Shown here one piece after another: positions 22,190 through 33,186 of a DNA stretch of 64,000 nucleotides. The notes under the pieces were generated by a model, which was given only the letters and a program-made list of their open reading frames with translations, was not told the DNA's origin and did no database searches. Each line of letters starts with the position of its first letter. Position 1 is the first letter of the stretch. A program made the translations under genes and the position numbers. This stretch comes from Epiperipatus broadwayi (Eukaryota; Onychophora; Udeonychophora; Euonychophora; Peripatidae): NCBI GenBank assembly GCA_028023455.1, contig JAQFVV010012496.1, positions 3,905,764 to 3,969,763 of the forward strand, written 5' to 3'.

Positions 22190-22815
22190 ATATAAAGGCC
22201 ATGGAGTTGACAAAGATTATGTTGTGGAAATGGGATGGAGCAGGATAGAGAAGAATATGGGAAAAGGGTGGGGAATGGAAAGGAAAGGTAAAGTGGCTAA
22301 AAGGCTTCTCTGGGCATAGTGGCTGAGAGATTCCTAACTCTAAAAAAGGAGAAGTCTTAGTGCACCGCATAGGTAAACTCTGTTCTATTAAGTGACAATT
22401 AAAGGAAAATGCTTCTGATAAATAATTAAATATTATTTTTTGGTTGTAATTCATGTAGCATATTAAGTTCTCAACTTGTTTATAAAAAGAGAACTTAATA
22501 TATTCAATGTCATACCATACTTATACATATGGTCATTTATTTTGTAGGGATACCTTGATGATGTTAAGTGTTTTTAATAAATGGTTAGAGATAATTGATG
22601 TAATAAACAGTTTACGCAACAAATGATGATGATATATGTGTAAGAGATCCGGACTAACTGACCTTCACCATGCATACACATCTTGGGGATCACTTATCTC
22701 TTTCACATGTTTTTGATCATATGTTTTCATAAAGTGTGATGGAATAGAAGTTTGAAATATATTTAAATATGTATTCTATGAAGATTAAGTAACTTAAAAA
22801 ATTAATGTGTATATG
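22190..22815. other. No firm feature
   Basis: The first ~150 bp is purine-rich and may be the 3' UTR of the LINE piece above; the remainder is unassigned. Confidence 0.4.
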
Positions 22816-22821
22816 AAGTTA

Positions 22822-23100
22822 ATAACACCTGTTTGTTCTCTTATCCATATATTGCGTTTTCGAATATTGACCTCATTGAAAAAATTAAAAGACTGAAGTG
22901 GAGTTGAGCTGGACATATTGCTAGAAGAGATGATAATTGATGGACAATTAAAATCTTAAATAGGATAGACCACATGTGAGATGGATGGATGAAATAAGAA
23001 AGTGTGCAAGGGTGATGTGGAGAAGAGAAGCGAAAGATCAGAGACAGTTTGAACTTGGAGAGACCATCTTGCAATGGATTGATAATGGTTGATGATGATA
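22822..23100 (+). mobile_element. RTE LINE 3' end with 5' inversion
   Basis: A short minus-strand piece (about 22822-22865, acctgtttgttctcttatcc) is joined to a plus-strand 3' end (22866-23100) that encodes remnants of GHI..RRD, MDEIRKCA and a final WIDNG, ending in tgatgatgata. Both match the LINE at 37.1-40.4 kb. This head-to-head arrangement is the known outcome of twin priming. Confidence 0.75.
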
Positions 23101-23576
23101 ATATGAAGTTAAATTATAACATGTACTATACAACTTATTTGAAAAAGTGTATATTTCAAATATATCTATAGTATGAAAGATTGGTCTGACTTCGGGGCTT
23201 ATAGATGGTTGCAATAAGAATAAGCTTAAGGATGAAAGATGCACAGATCAAAACAAACTATGTGGTGAGTTTGATCTTAGTTCGACTGCTATATAAAAAG
23301 TACTATTATTAATTTAAAGCTTTACCATAGTTAAGATTTGAAATCATAACAGTTTAAATAGTGGACTAAATTGTGTATTAAAATAAAGAACAGTATAAGA
23401 AAAGCTTGAAATATTCAATCTAGTTTTAATATTTACATTTTTTTTTTAAAAATTGTCTTTATGTTTAAAAACTAAAGATCATTTACAAGGAGCCATATTT
23501 TTACACGACCCACTACTCTCAGTGCCATTTTATATTGCTGACCCACTTGATTACACACATGTTGAAAAGATAAATA

Positions 23577-23632
23577 AACATCAATATGCCTATTTCGTGC
23601 TAAGCCAGCACTCATCAGTTGGTCCAGATTAC
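23577..23632 (-). ncRNA. Hammerhead ribozyme, HH-E
   Basis: Minus strand: CCAA pairs with TTGA (three pairs). The core CTGATGA (complement 23612-23618) is followed by stem II GTGCT/AGCAC with loop GGCTT, then GAAA, stem III ATAGGCAT (one mismatch) and A as cleavage nucleotide (complement T23585). Confidence 0.7.
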
Positions 23633-23716
23633 CATCTCCACACATATATACAATCAGTATGAGGATTGGCTATCTTAATATAAAGCTGAGCATTGATTGT
23701 ATATATGTGTGGAGAT

Positions 23717-23776
23717 GGTAACCTGGACCAACTGATGAGTGCTGGCTTAGCACGAAATAGGTATATTGATGTTTAT
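23717..23776 (+). ncRNA. Hammerhead ribozyme, HH-E (best preserved)
   Basis: Core CTGATGA at 23732-23738; stem II GTGCT (23739-23743) with AGCAC (23749-23753) and loop GGCTT; GAAA at 23754-23757; stem III ATAGGTAT (23757-23764); predicted cleavage after A23765. Stem I pairs CAA (23729-23731) with TTG (23766-23768). The ancestral distal helix, seen intact in other copies as GTAATC/GATTAT with a TGG bulge, is weakened here. Every catalytic nucleotide of the type I motif is present. Confidence 0.8.
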
Positions 23777-23944
23777 TTATCTTTTCAACATGCGTGTAAT
23801 CAGATGGATCAACAATATTAGATGGCACTGAAAGTAGTGGGTCGTATAAAAGTCTGAGTTCAAATCCCGCATATATTGTGTATATAAATGCAGGTTTAAG
23901 CCTGTGCAATGTATTAATGAGCCATATAACAATATTTGTCATAA

Positions 23945-25070
23945 TATATTAATTTAACAACATAATATAGCTTATGTGAAAGGTTTTTACAGAGCAGAAA
24001 GTACGACATAAACACCTATAAATAATCATTGAGATTAGAAACATTTATTTATTAAACATATTTAAACGAATTAATACTATGTTTTATAAATACAGTAAAA
24101 AAAAAAAAAGCATAAATCGTGAACTTAACGCCTGTGTGAGTACGATACAATCAGTGTGCATCTGTCCAATGCATAAATATAGATTACATACTTAGTTATT
24201 GAATATAGTACTTTTTAAAAAAAATAAAGGCGGGGGAACAACCCTAAGATCTGATTCCCTTCCTCCTCCAATATAGAGTTAATCATTCAATTTCTCCAAA
24301 TACGGTCTTGAATTAAAATGAAACGATGAAGAATACAAAAAGCAAAACAATCTATGAAGGATTATTTCAATTCTTTATTTTTTAAAAAAATGGCTTAAAA
24401 TTTTTAAATACCTCCCCAGACACGAACAAATATTAAGCCCATTTTCCAATCTATTTGTAATGTTGTTTTATATTAGGAGTGCATAATGTTAGCAATTAAA
24501 CGAGCGAGACGAGGAAAAAAGACCGTGACTTTTAATTTATTTTATGAAAGGTATCTTCCACTCAGATTAAACTGAAGACCAACGTTCCCAGAATGCAATG
24601 CAGCATAAATATTTCATCTGAGTAGAACTAACATTCCAATATTTAATTGAAAGTAAAATATAACTTTGCAGGGTTCCTGTATATTAATTGCTTGAAAACA
24701 AAATCGAGAAAAAGAAATGAAATAGAAATGATACTCGATAATAATTTAACACAGCTATCTTAAATACTAGATTAGTGATTAGGGTAATTACAAATATATA
24801 AAGTTGATTATATGATAATTTAAGCCGCAAATGAAGCCTATGGACAGTGTTCACTCTTTTTTGAAATTTGGATAAAAGAATCTACGGTTTTTCTTCACTT
24901 CTTATTGCATTAAATATTAGTCTAATTTTTTACTGAAATGCTTTGATCTTGTGATGAAATGGTTATAAACGAGTTATCTATTTAGTAATGGGAAACATAT
25001 TAATATTGTGCGAGTTGTATTTTTATATTGGACTATTTCCATCATCTAATATGCGTATTGAATGGTTTAG
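23945..25070. other. No recognised feature
   Basis: About 1.1 kb of apparently single-copy DNA. No exon-like frame, RNA or repeat found. Confidence 0.5.
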
Positions 25071-25074
25071 AAAA

Positions 25075-25415
25075 ATTTAACTTTATTTAAATATTCCAAA
25101 TACATTCATCTGGTAAGTAATAGCACATCAAACAGGTTAGTATATGCACAATGTTTCGAGGCGCATTATTCTCCCCCTTCTTTAGGTATTGCTGGCCTGA
25201 CCAGTGAGAGTACTAGCATAGGATTTGAACCTGGATCCATATATTCTTGATTATTGAATTTTAAGGTAATTCTCTTACCAACTGAGCTATCCTGCCAGAA
25301 ATACCTGAAGAATGGTGGAGAATAATACCTCTCGAAACGTTGTGCATATACTAACCTGTTTGATGTGCTATTACTAAAAGTTAAATGTATTTGGAATATT
25401 TAAATAAAAGTTAAT
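25075..25415. mobile_element. Palindrome enclosing a tRNA-like sequence
   Basis: Inverted arms of ~120 bp: left holds tggtaagtaatagcacatca and gttagtatatgcacaatgtt, right the complement. The ~100-bp centre is a tRNA-like sequence flanked by ggtattgctgg and ccagaaatacc. A half copy (left arm only) occurs at 50.23-50.40 kb. Near the right arm, CTGAAGA followed by CTCGAAACGTTG is faintly hammerhead-like, but stem II does not pair well. Confidence 0.65.
25206..25310 (-). tRNA. tRNA-like sequence, long variable region
   Basis: Minus strand: ggcaggatagctcagttggtaa (good A box), anticodon-like stem GAATT-ACCTTAA-AATTC (triplet CTT), a long variable region, then caggttcaaatcctatg (B box). It has both internal Pol III promoter boxes. 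A normal acceptor stem is not evident, so it is probably a SINE head captured in the palindrome. Confidence 0.55.
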
Positions 25416-25419
25416 CTTT

Positions 25420-25985
25420 TCTAAAGATATTTAATATGCATATTGGATGATGAAAATAGTCAAATATAAAAATATAACACAAATTCAATTTCTTGACTTC
25501 AAATAGCCTGATGAAATATCGTAATGAAAAACCGAAAGATTAATATCTAATGATGCAATTATAAAACTTGAAAATAAAGATGTCTGATTCATCATTATGA
25601 AAAATTAATTAATCAAAATTAGATTTATTTAGATATCAACCCAGGTATTAATAGAGTAAAAAAATATAAAATTTTGTACTCAATTTGATGATTTAAAATG
25701 CTATCCATGTGATTTCATATCAGCTAAGATATTTATGTACATTATAATTCATAAAGAAGATTTTCCTTTTAGATTTATTATTCATTTTATTATTAATGTA
25801 GATGATAAGGTTTCAAAGGTTTTTAAGGTATTTTATTAATTTTGATAAATATTCTTGTTTTATCCATTTTTGAAGCTTTTTATAGGATTAATAGGTTTAA
25901 GATGCAAAATAATTGTGTATATGATAGTTTAGTTACTGAAAATATATATTAATCTGCAACAAGATTAAGCAGTATTGATATATTA
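25420..25985. other. No recognised feature
   Basis: AT-rich spacer; nothing supported. Confidence 0.5.
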
Positions 25986-26207
25986 TAACTTTATCTTTCT
26001 TATTGGATTGCCAAATACATATAATATTAATATCATTTTTGTTCTTTAAACCACTAAACATCACATGATCACTATCTCATACTAGCACATAATTGTTATT
26101 AAACAAGGCAAAACTCTCTCAATACAGTAGTGCCACCTTGTGCCAATCAGAGTAATCAATGGATACCAGAAGACTTGTGCATAAAATTCTATCTAATGCC
26201 TACTCAT

Positions 26208-26262
26208 CCAAAATTGCCAGACTAGTTTCTGGCTTGTGGCCATCATCAGTGAGGAGCCTTGG
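26208..26262 (-). ncRNA. Hammerhead ribozyme, HH-A (left arm)
   Basis: Minus strand: core CTGATGA (complement 26243-26249); stem II TGGC/GCCA with loop CACAA; GAAA; stem III ACTAGT (26221-26226); cleavage after C (complement G26220). Stem I CCTCA now faces TGGCA, one mismatch, while the distal CCAA/TTGG pair is kept. Confidence 0.7.
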
Positions 26263-26283
26263 ATAAGTGCAGTGTTCTCAGAT

Positions 26284-26338
26284 CCAAATCTCCTCACTGA
26301 TGATGGCCACAAGCCAGAAACTAGTCTGGGGATAATGG
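26284..26338 (+). ncRNA. Hammerhead ribozyme, HH-A (right arm)
   Basis: CCTCA (26292-26296) pairs with TGGGG (26327-26331); core CTGATGA 26297-26303; stem II TGGC (26304-26307) with GCCA (26313-26316), loop CACAA; GAAA 26317-26320; stem III ACTAGT 26320-26325; cleavage nucleotide C26326. A distal CCA/TGG pair extends stem I across an internal loop. This is the most complete HH-A ribozyme seen. Confidence 0.8.
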
Positions 26339-26789
26339 ATGAGTAGGCATTAGATAGGATTTTAAGCACAAGCCTTCTGGCATCCATTGATTACTCTGAT
26401 TGGCACAGGGTGACACTACTGTATGGAGAGAGTTTTGCTTTGTTTAATTTTTGTTCTTTATTACCCACTATTGATGATTTCGATTGCACCAGAACTCTTC
26501 TTCAGAAGTATAACAAACACAATAAAAAGCATTGGAAAAGTAATACAGAACATAAATGATATTAATATTATACAGTATTGATATATTTATTTCAGTAATG
26601 TCAACAAATCTTTGTCTATTGAAAAAATTAGGTTTATAAAACTTCAGTTTTGTTATTAGAAAATAATATTTATTTATAAAATTAAATAGAATTGAATAAA
26701 TTACAGCATTTCTATTTTAATTTGTTTTGGTCATATCAATTATTTAAAGAAAATGATTGTTGATGTTAAATGTGATTATTGAAAATTTC

Positions 26790-27165
26790 ACAAAGGCAAC
26801 ACTCTCCATACATTAGTGCCACTCAGTGTAGACCAGAGTAATTGATGGATGTAGAAAGGTTTGTGCATAAAATCCCTATCTAGTGCCTTCTCATTCAATA
26901 TCCCCAGACTAGTTTCTAGCATGTGGCTTTGTAAGATCTAGGTGCAATGTTCTCAGATCTCAGGTTCCTCACTAATGAAATCTACAAGCTAGAAACTATT
27001 CTTGGGATATTGGATGAGTAGGCACTAGATAGGGATTTTGTGCACAAACCTTCCTGCATCCATTGATTACTCTGGCTTGCACTGAATGGTGCTACTGTAT
27101 GGAGAGTTTTGCCTCTGTGAAAATTGCTTGTGTAAGCATAAAGATCGGTAATCATGTGATTATTG
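26790..27165. mobile_element. HH-A fold-back
   Basis: A minus arm (from ggcaacactctccatacatt to about 26937) stops inside the HHR, in stem II. A nearly complete plus arm follows (26938-27165). The plus HHR reads CTAATGA with a broken stem II, so it is inactive; the minus HHR lacks its CTGATGA strand altogether. Confidence 0.75.
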
Positions 27166-27224
27166 AAAATTATTAGTTAGATTATAGATGATTGTGTATT
27201 GGTAGTACATAAGATTAATTTTGA

Positions 27225-28505
27225 AAAAATGTTTAATACATTTAATAGTTTTGATCCTTCCATTAAATATATTATAAAAGGAGAGAGATTGGATTTTGTT
27301 GGATTAAACTTTTTGGATTTGTCACTAGTAAGGGAATTAAAAAAAATATTTTGCTACGAACTCATTTAGTTAAGTAATAAAGATTTAAGGTATATAATTA
27401 AACCTGAAAGTTATTAACCTATTATTCATAACAAAAAAATCTCGTAATAGTATCAGAAAATTTTAAAACTATGTTACTATTTATTCATGAATTGGATTTT
27501 GTTGCTGTTAATTTTATTGGTATACCTAAAATTTTTGATAAATAAAAAATATTGATGTAAGATTTGTTCCTATGACAATTTGGCCATGTGCAAGATACCA
27601 TTGAAAAATTATAATAATTGTCTTTAACTGATAAAATAGATTTATGCAGTAATTACTGCATCATCAACATCAATTATCCATTGACCTGTAAAAATGAAGG
27701 TAATCTCATCAGTATAAAATACCCCGACCTCCACATACAATACGATTTCCCACATTAAATTACAAAATGGTTATTAAACCATTACAGGTTCATGGTTTTA
27801 TCCATTCTGGCTCTCTAGCACCATGCTCTCACTAACTTTCAGGTCTTAAAGCCTTCCTATATTGTGCGAGTTTGAATCAGACAGGAAAGACAATATCACC
27901 AAATACATATCTGAACTATGTAATGCTGGATATAAAGACTATTTACTTCTACAAACAGTCAGAAACTTTCACTATAAAACATGACACCTTCTACCCCTTA
28001 CCAACCCTAAACCCTGGATGTCTTTTCCCTATATACCTAATATAACTTAATGCACTACTAAAATTATTACTCCTACCCATCATGTCGCTATACATATCAC
28101 ACCTCCAATTGCATTGGCTTCGGAACAATGCAAAGGATACTTTACCAACTAACCTCCATTCTCAAATGGTTTAAAAGATTAAATGCTCGAAATCCATCTG
28201 CCCCTCTTTTTACTATGGGGAACCTTGGGCAAACCTGTCTACTTGTATTACCCAACACACGCACACCTATATAATAAAGCTAGAGCATATACAGATACAT
28301 ATTCAATATTTTAAACATTTTGACACAACTGGTTACCTCTTTGTTCATTCATATGTTAACATCAGGTGCACTGAATTCAGTGATTTTAAATGAAAAATTA
28401 AAGAGATGTGTCATATCTCAAGTGATAAAAATTCTATCAATAGAAAGGAATCATGTGAGCCTCTCTCAAAAAGATGGCCTATTCTCCCTAATTAATTTTT
28501 ATATT
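27225..28505 (+). pseudogene. Decayed PLE (RT end to GIY-YIG tail)
   Basis: Near 27225-27330 the frame reads FNSFDPSIKYIIKGERLDF...LNFLDL, resembling the last segment of the PLE reverse transcriptase. Further on, 28010-28040 resembles the linker motif TWMSFPYIPN, and 28310-28500 matches the endonuclease tail (a histidine-containing segment, a KEMCHIS-type helix and NSINRKES...LSKRWP). Stops and shifts are frequent. Old, non-functional copy. Confidence 0.55.
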
Positions 28506-28509
28506 TAAA

Positions 28510-29760
28510 GTTTAGATAAATTAGAAATAATACCATATATATATACACTTACTCCCATTTTCTAATTTATGCTATATCTATGACTTGTAATTGTCAAAAG
28601 TTGGCTAAGGACCTACTGTTTTTGTTTTGTTTTTTTTAAAAAAAACGGATTTTATAAAAGTTTTTAGCTGTACTGTCATTATATATTTATGATTATATTA
28701 GTCTGAATTAAAGCTTATACTTTTATAATTACATGATATACTATATGTTTTCAATGACTGAAATTAATTTTTTGATATAATTAGAGCAATACTTAAAGTG
28801 ATGTCAAAGTATGTAGAGGGCACCACTGGTGATAATTAATTTTTGTCATGATTTTTGATTAGATTTGTTTGTGATTGGAAAATTATCAAGTATAATAACT
28901 GGCATGACATTTTTATAGTGGACAAACATAATTTCTTTATTAATCTAAGGTATTCATAAAATTAATTCATTGAACAATTTGATAAATTGTAAACAAAAGA
29001 TATTACTATAGTATATGTTCCAAAATTCTATGTTTTCAAAATTCATTTTGCCTTGTTGATTCTGGGAGGTTGGGAGGTTGTTACTAAATCAATTAATATT
29101 ACATTAAATTTATGACTTAAGTTGTTTTCTTATTGAACAATTTGCAATTATTTCTCATTTGGAATGTATACATACTACAGATAAAAAATCCTGACATTCT
29201 AGCAAAATTGATAGCCCTTTTTGATAATTTATTAGCAAAAATGAAAATTATTCTAATATATTAAATCCCTATTTTTTTTGCTGTCTGAATATATGTTTGT
29301 CTGTAATGCTGCCACATGTTATATTCACAACCAATTGAAAACACTATTACATTTGTCCATAGCACTGTCAAAGGAAGTAATTCCACCATTAATAAACAAT
29401 AATTTTTTTATGAAGCATGTTAGGCAAAGAAATAGGTATAATATTTGAATCATGAAAAAAATGTAATTACAGTACATAAATTCATGTTTGAAATGTGATA
29501 TTTAGTGAGGGGGAAAAATAGATGCTATAAAATCATATTTACATTTAGTTTTGGTTAGCGTATAATTGAACTTATGTAGTTTGATATTGCTTAATTCATG
29601 GCTCCACAGTGATACCATGCATGATTAAAATTTGTTAAATTAATGAATTAAAAAAATATCTCAAAAATGACAGCCTTTACATAGACCAGAGAAAAACTCT
29701 TATCAATAAAAATATCATCAGAAGTTAATCTAGAAGTATTAAACAATTTCACTGTTTTTT
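28510..29760. other. No recognised feature
   Basis: About 1.25 kb of AT-rich DNA with no supported gene, RNA or repeat. Confidence 0.5.
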
Positions 29761-29762
29761 TC

Positions 29763-29822
29763 TATATCTCATAGCATCAGCCAGGAGGTGAACCCACAAC
29801 AACCGTCTGCACTTTCTTTGCA
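29763..29822 (-). repeat. tRNA-like SINE fragment
   Basis: Minus strand: gtgggttcacctcctggctg (B-box-like) then atgctatgagatatagaaa, matching the 3' half of the tRNA-like repeat at 20.2 kb. The 5' half is not recognisable. Confidence 0.4.
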
Positions 29823-29829
29823 TTTCTTC

Positions 29830-30062
29830 ATATATTCATATATATTGCTTACAATAATACCTTTGTATACACTTTAACACAATAAGCTTTTTAATGATTC
29901 TTTTATTTTCCTGACAGTTTATTAGTTTTTTAAAAATCAGTTATTTTAAAAGGTAGAGGACTGCAGGACAGTCGAAACTGTCAGGAAAATAAAGGAATCA
30001 TTAAAAATTTTTTTTGTATTAAAGTATATATGAAGAGGTTATTGTAAGCAATATATATTAAA
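29830..30062. mobile_element. HH-C fold-back
   Basis: A minus arm (catttcttcatatattc... cctgacag) and a plus arm (from about 29960: ggacagtcgaaactgtcagg, ataaaggaatcattaaa) of family HH-C, meeting near 29945. The plus copy keeps the hairpin and GAAACTGTC, but CTGATGA is deleted. Confidence 0.6.
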
Positions 30063-30600
30063 CAATTTCTTAAAAACCTAATTTTTCATGGATTTTGCTT
30101 ACATTTGTAACTTAATTTTAGAAAGAGATTTATGTAGGTAGTTAGGGTTAACCAATCTTAATGAATCTGAAAATAGTAATGAGTTACAAAGCTATTTTGA
30201 TATGCCATATTATTTTTAGTTGGATACCAGGGATTTTTTTTCTTTTGTCAGACTTCAAGTTTTCTATGGATGAATTGAAAACCTGAAGCATAGCATTATT
30301 ATAAGAGTGGTGGTTTATCTTTGCATAAGCAACATAAACTTAATGGACTAATGAACATGTTTTCTCTGCACATAATTGATGTGTGTTTTGAAAAGTGAAT
30401 ATGCACATGCAACATACCTGTTGACATGACTATATTATGCAGGCCATAATATTTTCCCAGACTTAATGAAATTCTTCAAATGGTTATTACATATGTCTTT
30501 AATGTGTTATATTAATAATTATAAGCAATGTAAGTGGTATTGAATAAACTCAAAAATGATTATCATTTGTAGATTAATCAATGTGGCAGTAGCTTGAAAA
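30063..30600. other. No recognised feature
   Basis: AT-rich spacer; nothing supported. Confidence 0.5.
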
Positions 30601-30604
30601 AGTC

Positions 30605-30840
30605 ATTTTTACACCTTCTTGTGCTAACAAGAGCAATCAATGGATGCCAGAAACTAGTCTGGGGATATTGGATGAGTAGGCACTAGATAGGGATTTTATG
30701 CATAAGCCTTCTGGAATCCATTGATTGCTCTTGTTAGCACAAGATGGCACTACTATATGGAGAGTTTTGCTTTGTTTTGAATTGTTTAATAACAATTATG
30801 TGCTAGTATGAGATGGTGATCATGTGATATTAAGAACAAG
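30605..30840. mobile_element. HH-A short fold-back
   Basis: A ~40-bp minus arm (tgctaacaagagcaatcaatg gatgcc) joins a plus arm beginning inside the HHR at ccagaaactagtctgggg (about 30643) and continuing to gagagttttgctttg and a catgtgat end. The CTGATGA strand is missing, so no ribozyme can form. Confidence 0.75.
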
Positions 30841-31199
30841 TAATTATGCAAGTTTAATAATAAATGTATATCTTAGATAGATTGGCAGTAACGAATAAAT
30901 TAATTTGTAAACTGTGATTTAAGCATTCTTTAATATTTAAAATAAAAGATGTTATTTTCTTCACCTTTTTTTAAAACAGATGATTTATTACGTCACTTCT
31001 TATATGACTGTTTGAGAAACAGTTATTATTTCTTAAGTCGATTATCACAGTGTTTATAGATTAATGGTTATAAATATTGTTTAGTATACCAACTAAAAGT
31101 ATTTTATTACAAAGTAATGTCTATAATAGTAAGATCCAGTCAGTTACTTAGATGATTATGGCAAGCTGAGACCAATGGTTTTATTCATTTGTCCAAACT

Positions 31200-31680
31200 G
31201 TGATTTTTTTTTGCTTTCTTCAACGAGGAATAATTACCAAAAATCTTTTTAATATAATACACCATATACACTTTAATTGATACTCTATAATGCAGTTTAA
31301 CATATGATTTATTTTATCTCCTCTTGCCTACAGTTTCAACTGTCCAGCAGTCATCATCAGACCTTTTATAAACCTCACCACTCTTGCCTATAGTTTCAAC
31401 TGTCCAGCAGTCATCATCAGACCTTTTATAAACCTCACCACTCTTCCCTATAGTTTCAACTGTCCAGCAGTCATCATCAAAGCTACAACATTTAAACATA
31501 TACAATTAATATATACAATTAAAGTTGAAACTGCATATTACTTGTATACGTTTAAACATTGTAGCTCTGATGAAGACTGCTGGACAGTTGAAACTGTAGG
31601 CAAGAGGAGATAAAATAAATCATATGTTAAACTGCATTATAGAATGTCAACTAAGGCATATATGGTATATTATATTATAT
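31200..31680. mobile_element. HH-C fold-back with internal tandem
   Basis: Arms centred near 31520: left (minus) starts around ataatgcagtttaacatatg, right (plus) ends with its complement near 31645. The left arm holds three tandem 60-bp units. The right arm has a single unit with core CTGATGA (31568-31574), hairpin GACTG-CTGGA-CAGTT, GAAACTGTA. Confidence 0.7.
31321..31488 (-). repeat. 60-bp tandem repeat, each unit with an HHR-like core
   Basis: Units start at 31321, 31381 and 31441, an exact 60-bp period; the third diverges after its core. On the minus strand each unit has CTGATGA (TTGATGA in the third), a hairpin GACTG...CAGTT, then GAAACTATAGG or GAAACTGTAGG. Stem I partners are not convincing, and one base lies unpaired between the core and stem II. 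A 63-codon frame through it is a by-product of the 60-bp (20-codon) period. Confidence 0.65.
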
Positions 31681-31837
31681 ATAATTCAGTAATGCAAATA
31701 AGTGGAAGGATATTTTAAAAATCTTTTTGTTGTTTTAATTCATATAAGGAATTACTATTTATGAATACTTATCTTAGATTATGATAATCTTTTAGTTATC
31801 ATATTTAATTGATTAAAATCCAACTTAATGGTATACA

Positions 31838-32182
31838 GCAGGGGTCCCCAACCTTTTTGCACTTAAGAGCACATTCTATAATACCAGCCAGGTGGCGGGC
31901 ACCATTTATTTTTTCAATGTAAATTTTTAGTTGGATATTGTTAATAATACACATAATGTACAAAAAAATATTTATTTCAAAAATAAAATTTTAACATATA
32001 ATTAACATTTATATTTTTACGCTGTAAAAGTATAGTATGCCCTACAATTTGATTACAATATAATACAATAATTTATAAGAAATTTTAAAAATTAAATTTA
32101 TTTCTATCAGATAAATAATTTTTTATCGTGTTCGGATAGCTGCGGGCACATGGTGTCCACGGGCATAGGGGTGGGGACCCAT
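31838..32182. mobile_element. hAT-type MITE
   Basis: Ends are gcaggggtccccaacc at the left and gtggggacccat at the right, giving an imperfect terminal inverted repeat of the CAGGGGTCCCC type seen in hAT elements. The flanks are atggtataca on both sides (31828-31837, 32181-32190), containing the 8-bp duplication ggtataca. About 345 bp with no coding capacity. Confidence 0.8.
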
Positions 32183-32189
32183 GGTATAC

Positions 32190-33160
32190 AGGCTTTATTA
32201 AAGTTTATTATATTGCACTAAATATTGAGACCATAATCATGAAAGTATGGTGGTTGCACTAAAAATTAAGTCACTTTTCAATTTGTATTCATTCTAAATT
32301 TTAATATTGTTGAACACCAGTTTAGCATTTTAATCATGTTATATTCTTACTACAGTAGAATAAGTCTGCTCTTGGGTGGATTAAAATGATTGCTGATTTA
32401 TTTCCAGGCAATGATTTTTATTAATATTGATATCATTAATAGAAAACATATGACATTCATTAATATCAAATTAATGAAATAAATGTAAAGATTCGTAAGC
32501 AAAATGAAACAATCGACTTTAATACCAAAAAATAATTGGTGAATAAAAACAGCAAAGACGCTAAAATTAAATTATGTATGATCTTATTAGCATATTTTTA
32601 ATGTTACGTATTTTGAATATTAGCATATTTTTTGACACATCTAAAGTAAAATATGCCTGAAAAACAGTATTACAATCTATTAAATCAGTAGATTTTTTTT
32701 TATGAATATCTTTTGAATAATGATAATAGAATTTAAATAATTTAATAGTAAACCAATTATACCGATTTAAATTGGAAGAGAGATTTCTAAAAGAGTGAAG
32801 TTAAAACAGCTTTTCGTAATCTTAAAATCAGAAAAATAGCCACCCTGTTAAAATATCTCGAGATATTTTAAAATATAATGGACGCATGTTAACTTAAATA
32901 CTAATGGAATTTTTAAAGAAAAGAGCTTCAATAAAATTGTGCCACCTGATCTTAAAGATGCTTCGATTACTTTTATTTATAAAAGTGGAATTATAAAAAG
33001 ATATTAGTTATCATGGAATATCATTCAGTAGAAAAATACTTTATAAAGATTTTATTACGTAAGTTTTTTTTAGGTATAGAAGAGTAGCTTTCATTCAAGA
33101 AATATCACAAACATTGTGATTGTTGTCAAGCAAATAAATATAAACGTATTAATACATTGC
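32190..33160. other. No recognised feature
   Basis: AT-rich spacer of about 1 kb; nothing supported. Confidence 0.5.
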
Positions 33161-33186
33161 ACAGGCTTAACACCTGAATTTATATT

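Larger units (their letters stand above)
23490..23900. mobile_element. HH-E fold-back with two preserved hammerheads
   Basis: A minus arm (about 23500-23655) and a plus arm (23656-23900) of the same repeat. Each keeps a complete HHR core and the tail motif gaaagtctg / its complement. Arms are nearly identical, indicating a young insertion. Confidence 0.8.
26049..26447. mobile_element. HH-A palindrome with 13-bp target-site duplication
   Basis: A 399-bp insertion bounded by the direct repeat tttttgttcttta at 26036-26048 and 26448-26460. It consists of a minus-strand arm (to about 26265) and a plus-strand arm (from about 26266), each carrying an HHR. A duplication of this size fits target-primed reverse transcription rather than a cut-and-paste transposon. 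The two ends differ: the left ends in a catgatc-rich extension, the right ends at gagttttgctttgtttaa. Confidence 0.85.
25990..26575. mobile_element. HH-B copy interrupted by HH-A
   Basis: The 3' part of a minus-strand HH-B (25990-26048: attggattgccaaatacata, atattaatatcatttttg) resumes after the inserted HH-A palindrome at 26449 with the minus-strand HHR-like core (CTGAAGA, GAAATCATC) and a short plus-strand end to about 26575. Confidence 0.75.

Noticed and set aside
24000-25070. Search for host exons in the longest apparently single-copy stretch
   Set aside because: No frame with splice-site context or recognisable protein sequence was found.
31314-31505. Open frame encoding a peptide with a 20-residue repeat
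   Set aside because: A 60-bp tandem is a multiple of three, so an open frame is automatic; the sequence is an HHR-like repeat and has no start or context for a gene.
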